Assembly: GCA_023399375.1 (NCBI GenBank)
Contig: JAEWPX010000120.1
Coordinates: 1 to 6,299 of the forward strand
Reading direction: 5' to 3'
DNA: 6,299 nt
Source: Pseudomonadota bacterium
GTDB lineage: Bacteria; Desulfobacterota; Desulfovibrionia; Desulfovibrionales; Desulfovibrionaceae
The position numbers and the translations under genes are program-made. Shown here piece by piece: positions 1 to 4,787 of this stretch. How positions within the stretch are numbered: the stretch's first letter is position 1; every line of letters begins with the position of its first letter. Under the pieces are notes generated by a model. It did not search any database, was not told where the DNA came from, and saw only the letters and a list, made by a program, of their open reading frames with translations.

Positions 1-2
1 AC

Positions 3-668
3 GTCAGGATCTCGCGCGACGGCCGCACGGCCCGCATGGCCATCTACAATGACGGCGACGTGCGCATGCAGACCGACCCGGGCTGGGCCTACAACCCGGG
101 CAAATCCTGGCCGCTGACCGACCGCAACGGCGGCCTGCCCGACTGCACGGCGCGGGACTTCGCCGAGGGCGGCGGCAAATGCATCAAGATGGTCATGGGG
201 CAAAAGGATTGGCAGGCCTACGGCCGGCCGGATCTGCGCCGGGTGCCCGAGAACCAGCGCCTGGTCGCGCCGGCACTGCTTCCCGGCGGCAAGACCCGGG
301 AGGAGGCCGAAGCGATCCTGGCCAAGGCCCTGGGGCTGGACACCCGGCCGTTGGTTGCGGTGGCCACGCCCATCGAGCGCGTCTTCCTCAAGCGCGAGCT
401 GCTCGCCCACCTGGTCGAGAAGACCGAGAACGCCCGCGAGCGCTACGCCAATTTCATCCTGCCCACGCTGCAAAGCCCGTTCGAGGTCTACCGGACCGAG
501 TACGAGGACGGCTTCCGCGACCGCTACATCGGCCTGTTTACGGGGAAGAACGATCTCCTGACCGTGGTCAGGATCAACAAGGACGGGAGTTTGCTGTGGA
601 ACATCATGCAGACCGACGACCGGCGCATGAACAAGCAGCGGGTGGGCGAGCTGCTCTTTCCCAAATAG
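3..668 (+). CDS. Mu gpF-like head morphogenesis protein (SPP1 gp7 family), C-terminal part with PBECR2-type domain
   Basis: The frame is open to the left window edge, so only the last 221 residues are visible and the true start lies outside. The motif DPGWAYNPGKSW (visible residues about 25-36) is the conserved end of the Mu gpF / SPP1 gp7 minor head protein domain, a portal-associated protein needed for capsid assembly. The last 100 or so residues (from TPIERVFLKRELL through RDRYIGLFTGKNDL and GSLLWNIMQT) resemble the PBECR2 domain (phage Barnase-EndoU-ColicinE5/D-RelE-like nuclease 2) often fused to gpF in Mu-like phages. Whether this domain cuts RNA or is structural cannot be told here. 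gpG follows 148 bp downstream on the same strand. Family assignment is from recognised motifs; the nuclease role is inference from the domain name. Confidence 0.85.
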   Translation, partial: VRISRDGRTARMAIYNDGDVRMQTDPGWAYNPGKSWPLTDRNGGLPDCTARDFAEGGGKCIKMVMGQKDWQAYGRPDLRRVPENQRLVAPALLPGGKTREEAEAILAKALGLDTRPLVAVATPIERVFLKRELLAHLVEKTENARERYANFILPTLQSPFEVYRTEYEDGFRDRYIGLFTGKNDLLTVVRINKDGSLLWNIMQTDDRRMNKQRVGELLFPK

Positions 669-687
669 GAAACCGGCGAGGCGTCCC

Positions 688-720
688 GTCTCTAAGCGGA
701 TCAGTGGGTTCCGCAGAGAC
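688..720. repeat. Inverted repeat (hairpin) between gpF and gpG genes
   Basis: GTCTCT (688-693) pairs with AGAGAC (715-720), and after a two-base bulge GCGGA (696-700) pairs with TCCGC (710-714), around a 9-base loop. No T-run follows, so it is not a typical Rho-independent terminator. It could be an mRNA-stabilising or processing hairpin, or remnant DNA in the 148-bp gap between two head genes. No gene is seen in this gap. Confidence 0.5.
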
Positions 721-816
721 CCTTCATCCCGTCCTTACGCCCACGCGCTCGGGGAATCTCGACCTCGCCGGTCTTCTGGTCACTCTATAAGCCCGCCCGC
801 CCGAGGAGGCAAGCCC

Positions 817-1272
817 ATGTCCGACATGATCGAGATTCGCATCGACTCCGCCAAACTGGTTGCCGCCTTGCGCCGTCTCATAGCCAGCGGCCGCGACCTC
901 ACCCCGGCCATGCGCCGGGCGGCCGGCATCATGTACGACGCGGTGGAAGAAAACTTCGAGCAGGAAGGCCGGCCGAAGTGGAAGAGTCTGGCCGCGAGCA
1001 CGATCAAACAGCGTTCAAAGGACGGTTCGTGGCCGGGCAAGGTGCTTCAGCGCCGCGGCAACCTGGCCCGCTCCATCACCCGCCACGCCGACGCCGAAAG
1101 CGCCATGGTTGGCACCAACCTGGTCTACGCCGCCATCCACCAGTTGGGTGGCCAGGCCGGCCGGGGCCGCAAGGTGAAGATCCCAGCCCGCCCCTATCTG
1201 GAGCTGACCCGGGACGACGAGGACGCCATCGAGAAGAGCTTCGCCAAGTTCCTGGGGGAGGCGGTGGGGTAG
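817..1272 (+). CDS. Phage virion morphogenesis protein, Mu gpG family
   Basis: A 151-residue protein, the usual length of the phage virion morphogenesis family (Mu gpG, tail/head completion). Typical features are the basic helical N-terminus (RIDSAKLVAALRRL), the central WKSLAASTIKQR and LARSITRHAD segments, the NLVYAAIHQLGG motif, and the PARPYLELTRDD segment near the C-terminus. The ATG is preceded by a strong Shine-Dalgarno (CGAGGAGGCAAGCCCATG), which decides the start. It lies just after the gpF gene, the same order as Mu genes F and G. Its stop is directly followed by the GTG of the next gene, so the two are probably translationally coupled. The family call is confident. In Mu, gpG has been tied to head-tail joining or tail assembly; I transfer that role by family only. 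Confidence 0.9.
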   Translation: MSDMIEIRIDSAKLVAALRRLIASGRDLTPAMRRAAGIMYDAVEENFEQEGRPKWKSLAASTIKQRSKDGSWPGKVLQRRGNLARSITRHADAESAMVGTNLVYAAIHQLGGQAGRGRKVKIPARPYLELTRDDEDAIEKSFAKFLGEAVG

Positions 1273-1707
1273 GTGGCCTGCTCGCATTACATCCCCTACG
1301 GCTCGGATCACCTTATATGGATGTGTGGCCCGAAGCGCGTGCCGGTCTGCACGGTGCCGGGTTGCCTGCGGGAGGCGGTGGTCCTATGCGACGGCCCGGG
1401 CCGGGGAAGGCGGCGGCGATGCGACGCGCCCCTCTGTCTCGCCCATGCGGCCGAGATCGCGACCGACCATCACCTGTGCGCGGAACATGCCGCCGGCATT
1501 CTGGGGGCCACCCTCGGCCCTGTGCCGGTCCTCTTCGAGTCGGCCATCGACGACCTGACCCGCTGCCGGGACGCCCGGTGCGCCCACCGCAAACGCTGCC
1601 TGCGCTGGACCGACTGCCGGGACCAGGCGGTCCGGGTGTTCGACTTCGGGAGCACCAAAGCCGCGCCGAAGTGGCCCTGCCGGTGGTTCGATACCGCCTT
1701 CAAATGA
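1273..1707 (+). CDS. Cys/His-rich phage protein, putative zinc-binding
   Basis: A 144-residue protein starting with GTG immediately after the gpG stop, so no intergenic base exists and coupling is likely. Two cysteine clusters are visible. The first has C26, C31, C39, C50, C55, H58, C69 and H72, in the pattern C-x4-C ... CDAPLCLAHA ... LCAEH. The second has C98, C103, C109 and C115. The first resembles small zinc-binding proteins common beside head or early genes of tailed phages, where a CDxPLCxxHA motif is followed by a CxxH. No enzyme motif is seen and the function is unknown. An in-frame ATG at 1318 is an alternative start but has no ribosome binding site. It is the last + strand gene before the convergent terminator. 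Confidence 0.75.
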   Translation: MACSHYIPYGSDHLIWMCGPKRVPVCTVPGCLREAVVLCDGPGRGRRRRCDAPLCLAHAAEIATDHHLCAEHAAGILGATLGPVPVLFESAIDDLTRCRDARCAHRKRCLRWTDCRDQAVRVFDFGSTKAAPKWPCRWFDTAFK

Positions 1708-1709
1708 AA

Positions 1710-1739
1710 GCGGCCCGCCGGAACGCTCCGGCGGGCCGC
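1710..1739. terminator. Bidirectional hairpin terminator between convergent operons
   Basis: A perfect 12-bp stem, GCGGCCCGCCGG (1710-1721) with CCGGCGGGCCGC (1728-1739), closes a 6-base loop. On the + strand it is followed by CTGTTT and on the - strand by TTTCATTT, so short T-rich tails exist on both sides. It lies two bases after the stop of the + strand gene and four bases past the end of the - strand gene, exactly where a shared terminator for converging transcripts is expected. The T-tracts are short, so efficiency is uncertain. Confidence 0.8.
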
Positions 1740-1743
1740 CTGT

Positions 1744-2019
1744 TTAACGCTCCATGGCGTTTTGACCAGGTGCGTTCAGTCCCTGTTCAAAGGGCCGCGC
1801 CGCCCGCCGTTTCCGGTTGGCCACGGCTTGAGCCACCGCTTCGCGCACGAGCTGGCACACCAGCGTCAGGCCGGCCAGGCTTTCCCGGCTCGGCTCCTGC
1901 CCGACCGGCGCGGCGTTGCACGTGGCCGCGTATTCCCCCACCAGTTCCATCAGCGACGCCACCCGCGCCAGAATATCGTCGGGGTGGTCGTCGGGCGTGG
2001 CCAGGGCGCACAGCATCAT
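1744..2019 (-). CDS. Small hypothetical phage protein (91 aa), last gene of the rha operon
   Basis: A 91-residue, probably largely helical protein beginning MMLCALATPDDHPDD, with a basic stretch ANRKRRAARPF near the C-terminus. It starts 2 bases after the rha stop codon, with a purine-rich Shine-Dalgarno (GGGAGGGGGCATAGCC before ATGATG) that overlaps the end of rha; this spacing and ribosome site decide the start over longer upstream readings. No family is recognised. Its position as the last gene, cotranscribed with a phage regulator, suggests an accessory early or regulatory role, but this is only context. The basic tail could bind nucleic acid, which is untested. Confidence 0.7.
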   Translation of the reverse strand: MMLCALATPDDHPDDILARVASLMELVGEYAATCNAAPVGQEPSRESLAGLTLVCQLVREAVAQAVANRKRRAARPFEQGLNAPGQNAMER

Positions 2020-2021
2020 GG

Positions 2022-2657
2022 CTATGCCCCCTCCCGGGGAGCGACGGGGCAGGCCGGGCGGCCGGCATCGAGCCGCTGGTGCTTGGGCAACGGCGCGATG
2101 AGGCCGGCATCGGCAAGCCCAAGATCGACGGCCCGCCGCAGCAGCCGCCACACGTAGTCGCGGGAGCGGTCGAGGAGCTTGGCCACGTCCTCGAACGAAA
2201 GGCCCTTGTTGCGGTAGTAGATGGCCTTCTCCAGGTCGTTGCGCTGCTCCTGGGACAGCGCCATGAAACCCGACGCGCCCTCGATCCGGGCTTCCGTCCG
2301 GGCATTTTCCATCGCCGCCCGCTCCAGGGCGTTGAAGGCTTCGATGTAGCGCAGCTTCCATTCCATCGCCCGCGCCGATGACCAGCCCATCACCAGCAGG
2401 GTGAAGGCGTCGCGGGTGAGGAGATAGGCGGGGTCCTTGCGGAGGCCGCCAGAAGCCGGGACAAGGACTTCGATATTTGCCGGCTCAAAATTGAGCCGAC
2501 AAAATGATTCCGGCAACTTACCCATCAAATCGCGAATGTCCCGCAGGACGTTCTTGTGCTTGAGCCCGAAATGCTGGGCCAGTTCCAGGGACCGGACGGC
2601 CGGGCGTTCACCGGAAATGAACTCGAACGACACGGCGGGTTGTGTGGACGTGGACAT
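2022..2657 (-). CDS. rha: Rha-family phage regulatory protein
   Basis: A 211-residue protein of the phage Rha family (pRha domain), known from lambdoid and other prophages as regulators that interfere with growth in certain hosts. The Rha domain covers about residues 8-112: RSLELAQHFGLKHKNVLRDI (22-41, winged-helix-like), then NFEPANIEVL, KDPAYLLTRDAFTLLVMGW (75-92) and KLRYIEAFNALE. A second helix-turn-helix-like segment, KGLSFEDVAKLLDRSRDYVW, lies at about 151-170, so the protein probably has two DNA-contacting parts. The ATG at 2657 is chosen because GAGG lies six bases upstream; an ATG-less extension to 2702 would run through the regulatory RNA. That ribosome site is embedded in the 12-mer AACTATGCGAGG, complementary to the upstream C4-like RNA, so its translation is probably repressed by antisense pairing. 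By analogy with P1 it would sit in the antirepressor position, but antirepressor activity is inference. Confidence 0.88.
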   Translation of the reverse strand: MSTSTQPAVSFEFISGERPAVRSLELAQHFGLKHKNVLRDIRDLMGKLPESFCRLNFEPANIEVLVPASGGLRKDPAYLLTRDAFTLLVMGWSSARAMEWKLRYIEAFNALERAAMENARTEARIEGASGFMALSQEQRNDLEKAIYYRNKGLSFEDVAKLLDRSRDYVWRLLRRAVDLGLADAGLIAPLPKHQRLDAGRPACPVAPREGA

Positions 2658-2658
2658 G

Positions 2659-2675
2659 CTGCACCTCGCATAGTT
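2659..2675 (-). promoter_or_regulatory. rha ribosome binding site inside antisense target a2
   Basis: On the - strand AACTATGCGAGG (2675-2664) is followed by TGCAGC and the rha ATG. The GAGG is the Shine-Dalgarno. CTATGCGAG here is the exact 9-base complement of CTCGCATAG in the third stem-loop of the upstream structured RNA (2723-2715), and the whole 12-mer is repeated at 2870-2859. Pairing would hide the ribosome site, as in the a' to a2 interaction of P1 c4. Confidence 0.7.
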
Positions 2676-2687
2676 TGGGGTTGGGAC

Positions 2688-2761
2688 AAAAAAAGGCGGC
2701 ATGACGCTCCCCCGCTATGCGAGCGGCCGGGGCCTCGCGGACACCCGGACGTCATGCCGCC
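2688..2761 (-). terminator. Hairpin plus U7 at the 3' end of the C4-like RNA
   Basis: The 12-bp closing stem of the structured RNA is followed on the - strand by seven T (2694-2688) and then GTCCC. It would serve as a Rho-independent terminator or attenuator 30 bases before the rha start, releasing the short RNA and lowering rha transcription. The distance between arms (43 nt containing two sub-hairpins) is long for a plain terminator, so read-through control is plausible. Confidence 0.6.
2695..2761 (-). ncRNA. c4: C4-like antisense RNA (P1/P7 c4 type)
   Basis: Read on the - strand, a 67-nt element closes with a perfect 12-bp stem, GGCGGCATGACG (2761-2750) with CGTCATGCCGCC (2706-2695). Inside are two hairpins: CCGGG/CCCGG (2748-2744 with 2731-2727) around a 12-nt loop, and CCGCT/AGCGG (2726-2722 with 2716-2712) around the loop CGCAT. 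The second hairpin contains CTCGCATAG, complementary to the rha ribosome site and to an upstream copy; the closing-stem 5' arm is complementary (11 of 12) to a site next to the upstream copy. This matches the known plan of phage P1/P7 c4 RNA, which is cotranscribed with its target, has two antisense regions (a', b') and blocks translation of icd/ant. I recognise the architecture, not a sequence match; processing ends are unknown. Confidence 0.72.
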
Positions 2762-2797
2762 GATATGTCGCCACCCCGCAGGGAGGTGTTTAGGCGG

Positions 2798-2866
2798 TCA
2801 AAACAAAAAGCCCGCTCTTTCGCCGGCCCGGGGGAGGGACGACAGAGGCGGCAGGACGCCTCGCAT
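2798..2866 (-). CDS. Possible 22-residue leader peptide
   Basis: An ATG lies inside the upstream 12-mer (AACTATGCGAGG, ATG at 2866-2864). The frame runs MRGVLPPLSSLPRAGERAGF and then LF before TGA at 2800-2798. There is no clear Shine-Dalgarno in front of it. It would be translated just before the C4-like RNA, so its ribosomes could influence folding or processing there. It may equally be a chance frame, since the same ATG occurs in the downstream copy of the 12-mer. Confidence 0.25.
   Translation of the reverse strand: MRGVLPPLSSLPRAGERAGFLF
2800..2827 (-). terminator. Possible weak terminator upstream of the C4-like RNA
   Basis: On the - strand GCCGGC (2827-2822) can pair with GCGGGC (2815-2810) across GAAAGA with one G-G mismatch, followed by TTTTTGTTTT. 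The stem is short and imperfect. It may be a decayed terminator or a leader hairpin acting with the leader peptide frame. Confidence 0.3.
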
Positions 2867-2870
2867 AGTT
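2846..2870 (-). promoter_or_regulatory. Upstream antisense target pair a1/b1
   Basis: On the - strand AACTATGCGAGG (2870-2859) is followed directly by CGTCCTGCCGCC (2858-2847). The first repeats the rha ribosome site exactly over 12 bases. The second matches the 3' arm of the C4-like closing stem (CGTCATGCCGCC, 2706-2695) at 11 of 12 bases. Both can therefore pair with the two antisense regions of the C4-like RNA. In P1 the corresponding a1/b1 sites lie upstream of c4 in the same transcript, as here. Confidence 0.6.
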
Positions 2871-2894
2871 AGGGAATTCCTGGTTAGGAATTCC
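2868..2894. repeat. Direct repeat with GGAATTCC cores, possible operator
   Basis: GTTAGGGAATTCC (2868-2880) and GTTAGGAATTCC (2883-2894) are direct repeats differing by one G, two bases apart. Each holds the 8-base palindrome GGAATTCC. They lie immediately upstream (in - strand terms) of the a1 site and overlap the likely promoter of the C4-rha transcript, the expected location for a repressor operator. Confidence 0.5.
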
Positions 2895-2909
2895 GGGAGG
2901 GGAAGTCAA
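2881..2909 (-). promoter_or_regulatory. Candidate promoter for the C4-rha transcript
   Basis: On the - strand TTGACT (2909-2904) is a good -35 element. At a 17-base spacing the -10 position reads TAACCA (2886-2881), a poor match that falls in the direct-repeat region. The placement is right for the leader transcript but the -10 is weak; an activator or a different start may be used. Confidence 0.3.
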
Positions 2910-2914
2910 GGTCA

Positions 2915-3238
2915 TTACTTCTTTTGCCGCTTGACGAGAGCGGGGAAGCCCCCCTTCTTCGTCAACAGGAGATCGCCATCCTCCTGGAATTGCGCCACGA
3001 TTTGTGTGCCGTCAGCTTGAAAGACAACCACATTGGCCATTTCCTTGACGAATGTGATCTTGCGATCAAAAAGATCCCCGAAAGCCACTCCTGAATATGT
3101 CCCCTTGTCAGTGTCTATCTCCACGGTGAAGGTATCGCTCACCCACGTCCCGTTGAGCTTCTTGTAAAGCTCCTGGGCAAAGGATGATGTTGCGCAACAC
3201 GTAGTCGCCAACGCCAGACATACAGCTACTTTCTTCAC
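2915..3238 (-). CDS. Small exported protein of unknown function
   Basis: A 107-residue protein with a clear Sec signal peptide: basic MKKV, hydrophobic AVCLALATTCCATSS and a likely cleavage site after SFA, giving a mature form starting QELYKKLNGTW. The GTG at 3238 is chosen because AGGAGG lies five bases upstream; a longer frame to 3271 would overlap the nuclease gene and spoil the signal peptide. The mature part looks strand-rich (GTWVSDTFTVEIDT, YSGVAF, NVVVFQADGTQIVAQF, GDLLLTKKGG), suggesting a small beta-barrel or sandwich in the periplasm. No family is recognised. It follows the secreted nuclease gene by 26 bases and is probably cotranscribed with it. Its codon use is less GC-rich than its neighbours, which hints at a separate origin. 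A prophage cargo (moron) role is inference. Confidence 0.75.
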   Translation of the reverse strand: MKKVAVCLALATTCCATSSFAQELYKKLNGTWVSDTFTVEIDTDKGTYSGVAFGDLFDRKITFVKEMANVVVFQADGTQIVAQFQEDGDLLLTKKGGFPALVKRQKK

Positions 3239-3264
3239 GAGGCCCTCCTGTTGTGTTGATTCAG

Positions 3265-3684
3265 CTACCAAGTCTTACCTTTGCCCTCATACGGTACCGC
3301 CAATCCTGCATCGAGCAGCGCCCGGCACAGATTCTCTCCGTGCACATCCACATCCGCGAGCAGCCGGCCGTACTTCTCGCGGCCGACATCCCGAAGAGTG
3401 AGGTGCATGCCGGGGGCGACCCTTCCGGCGACGAACGCCTTGGCCTCCTGGGCCTTGGCCGCGATCTCGGGGCGCTTGTCGTGCAACTCCGGCGCGTCGC
3501 AATGGCGCAGTCGCACGGACTGCGCCCGGAAACACCGGGGCATGCGCCCCAGCAGGCGAACCTTAAGGGTGTCGCCGTCCACCACGCGCACCACCTTGGC
3601 CTCAAGGGAGGGACCGGGCTCCCGGGCCAGAGCCGGGCTGGCCAGGAGCGCCACGAGGCAGAGGGAAATAGGAAAGAATCGCAT
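3265..3684 (-). CDS. Secreted thermonuclease (SNase) family protein
   Basis: A 139-residue protein of the staphylococcal nuclease family with an N-terminal signal peptide (MRFFPISLCLVALLASPALA, cleavage after residue 20). Motifs: VVRVVDGDTLKV (31-42), with D38 matching the calcium-binding D21 of SNase; VRLRHCDAPEL (57-67), supplying R58, D63 and E66 in the places of R35, D40 and E43; GREKYGRLLADV (101-112), with R107 in the place of R87; then GENLCRALLDAGLAV. Thr41 is Ala, as in many DAPE-type members. All catalytic positions are present, so phosphodiesterase activity on DNA/RNA in the periplasm or outside is likely. The ATG at 3684 has no good Shine-Dalgarno; a TTG two codons upstream is the alternative. 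The start overlaps CTATGCGA, matching the C4 target core. Confidence 0.85.
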   Translation of the reverse strand: MRFFPISLCLVALLASPALAREPGPSLEAKVVRVVDGDTLKVRLLGRMPRCFRAQSVRLRHCDAPELHDKRPEIAAKAQEAKAFVAGRVAPGMHLTLRDVGREKYGRLLADVDVHGENLCRALLDAGLAVPYEGKGKTW

Positions 3685-3696
3685 AGGCAAACCGTA

Positions 3697-4167
3697 TCAA
3701 GATATGCGGCAACGCGAAAGGTCGTCGACCAGCGCCGGCTCCCGCCGGCCGACCAGAAACACCCGCCACCGGCTGTCCACGCCCTGGAACGGCTCCGTCA
3801 TGGTGAACGTCTTGTCGCGCAGGGCCACGCCTTTCGGGCTGATCCGGCCGTTTGCGACAGCAACGGACGATCCCTTGGGCAGATCCGGGGCCGGCGAGGG
3901 GTCCGCGCACGGTGCAGGGGCGGGTGCCGACGACAAGGGAGGACGGCCGTCGGCCAGCCAAAACAACCAAGCCAGGATGTCGGCTTTGGTCCAAAAAACG
4001 TACCGCCGTCCGCCGGGACGTAACCAGCGCCGGCCAACCCTGGCCCGGAACTGGTCGTCTAGGCCTTCGCCACCAGGAAACATCCGGGCCGGGAACAGCT
4101 CCACGGCCACGCGACGGCGTGATTCCTCAATGATGATCCGGCATTCCGGCTTGCGTTTGTCGGCCAT
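3697..4167 (-). CDS. Hypothetical phage protein with hydrophobic central segment
   Basis: A 156-residue protein, unrecognised. The N-terminal 75 residues are basic and compact (RRRVAVELFPARMFPGGEGL, RRWLRPGGRRYVFWTK), followed by ADILAWLFWLADG at about 75-87, which is amphipathic or hydrophobic but short for a membrane helix. A proline/alanine-rich linker (SAPAPAPCADPSPAPDLPKG, about 92-111) connects to a C-terminal part with TFTMTEPFQGVDSRWRVFLV. The ATG at 4167 has GGAAG seven bases upstream; the frame is open to 4425, but the upstream part overlaps the previous gene in another frame and does not look coding. It ends 12 bases before the nuclease start, so it belongs to the same operon. Its linker suggests two domains; no function is offered. 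Confidence 0.65.
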   Translation of the reverse strand: MADKRKPECRIIIEESRRRVAVELFPARMFPGGEGLDDQFRARVGRRWLRPGGRRYVFWTKADILAWLFWLADGRPPLSSAPAPAPCADPSPAPDLPKGSSVAVANGRISPKGVALRDKTFTMTEPFQGVDSRWRVFLVGRREPALVDDLSRCRIS

Positions 4168-4201
4168 TTGCGCTTCCAGGCGCGCAAGTCGCGCGCGAAA
4201 T

Positions 4202-4465
4202 TTAAGAAGAGGATTGCGCGGGATGCTGCGCAACAAGGGATGGACCAAGGAAATCGAAAAATGACTCTTTGTCCCGGCCCTTGAGCGAAAAACGAAGCTG
4301 AAACCCGCAGCATGAGCATGGAACGGACTCCAATTCCATAATGATGCAGTTGCGGCGCACCTTGTAAATCGTCCCGGCGGGTAGTTTTCCCAGCCTGTTT
4401 CCCATCTCGAAGCGGGCGCGGACATAGTTTCCGGCCCAATCCGTTTTTCGTTTCGGCGGATTCAT
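4202..4465 (-). CDS. Small hypothetical phage protein with CxCC motif
   Basis: An 87-residue protein beginning MNPPKRKTDWAG, with VRARFEMGNRLGKLPAGTIY, RNCIIMELESVPCSCCGF (38-55) and SLKGRDKESFFDFLG (60-74). C50, C52 and C53 with C40 could bind a metal, but the spacing does not match a standard zinc ribbon. It starts two bases after the mor stop; an alternative GTG at 4471 would overlap that stop by four bases (GTGA). There is no clear Shine-Dalgarno, so translation probably depends on coupling to mor. The motif pattern (conserved Cys, KGRDKESFFDFLG) looks like a genuine phage protein rather than a shadow frame, but I do not recognise a named family. Confidence 0.65.
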   Translation of the reverse strand: MNPPKRKTDWAGNYVRARFEMGNRLGKLPAGTIYKVRRNCIIMELESVPCSCCGFQLRFSLKGRDKESFFDFLGPSLVAQHPAQSSS

Positions 4466-4467
4466 AA

Positions 4468-4785
4468 TCACACCAACCAGTGTTGATCGTTCTTTTTTGG
4501 GGCGTTGGCCACGGCGTCATACACGAACCGCTCTGTCATGCCCGTGGCCAGGGCCAGCACCTTGGCGTTGGTGCCGTCGTAGTGGGTGCGGATGTAGCGG
4601 ACGGCAGCCCGCTTGAGCGCATATTTGGGGATGGAGAGCTGCGTGCCGCCCACGTGCAGGACGAGGCGCACGGCCACGTCCAGGCCGCACTGCTCGGCCA
4701 CCAGCCCCATGTCGCCTTCCAGATCCGCCGGGATGACCGTGGCCAGGAAATCTTCCCGGCCGAGGGAGGCAGGCTTCATGTTCAT
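4468..4785 (-). CDS. mor: Mor family transcriptional activator (Mu middle operon regulator)
   Basis: A 105-residue protein of the Mor/C activator family. In Mu, Mor binds the middle promoter as a dimer and turns on middle genes with host RNA polymerase. The dimerisation region is VAEQCGLDVAVRLVLHVGGT followed by QLSIPK (about 29-54), with the family-typical GGTQLxIPK turn. The C-terminal helix-turn-helix is NAKVLALATGMTERFVYDAV (about 73-92). The ATG at 4785 is chosen because AGGGA lies six bases upstream; the ATG at 4791 overlapping the gemA stop (ATGA) is a close alternative. The gene follows gemA directly, the same order as gemA-mor in Mu. The long frame upstream to 5214 is a shadow of gemA. 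The target promoter was not found in this window. Confidence 0.9.
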   Translation of the reverse strand: MNMKPASLGREDFLATVIPADLEGDMGLVAEQCGLDVAVRLVLHVGGTQLSIPKYALKRAAVRYIRTHYDGTNAKVLALATGMTERFVYDAVANAPKKNDQHWLV

Positions 4786-4787
4786 CT

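Noticed and set aside
786..791. TATAAG as a -10 element before gpG
   Set aside because: No matching -35 at 16-18 bases upstream (CCTCGC at 763-768); head genes are probably read from an upstream late promoter.
978..2381. A 467-codon + strand open frame
   Set aside because: Pro/Arg/Gly/Ala-rich composition, overlaps gpG, the Cys-rich gene, the terminator, the 91-aa gene and part of rha in other frames; it is a GC-driven shadow.
2658..2702. N-terminal extension of Rha (MPPFFVPTPNYARC...)
   Set aside because: Starts inside the C4-like closing stem without a ribosome site; the ATG at 2657 has a well-placed GAGG.
3281..4264. A 327-codon + strand open frame
   Set aside because: Lies antisense to the SNase-like gene and its neighbour, which have clear motifs; Ser/Arg/Pro-rich translation typical of a shadow frame.
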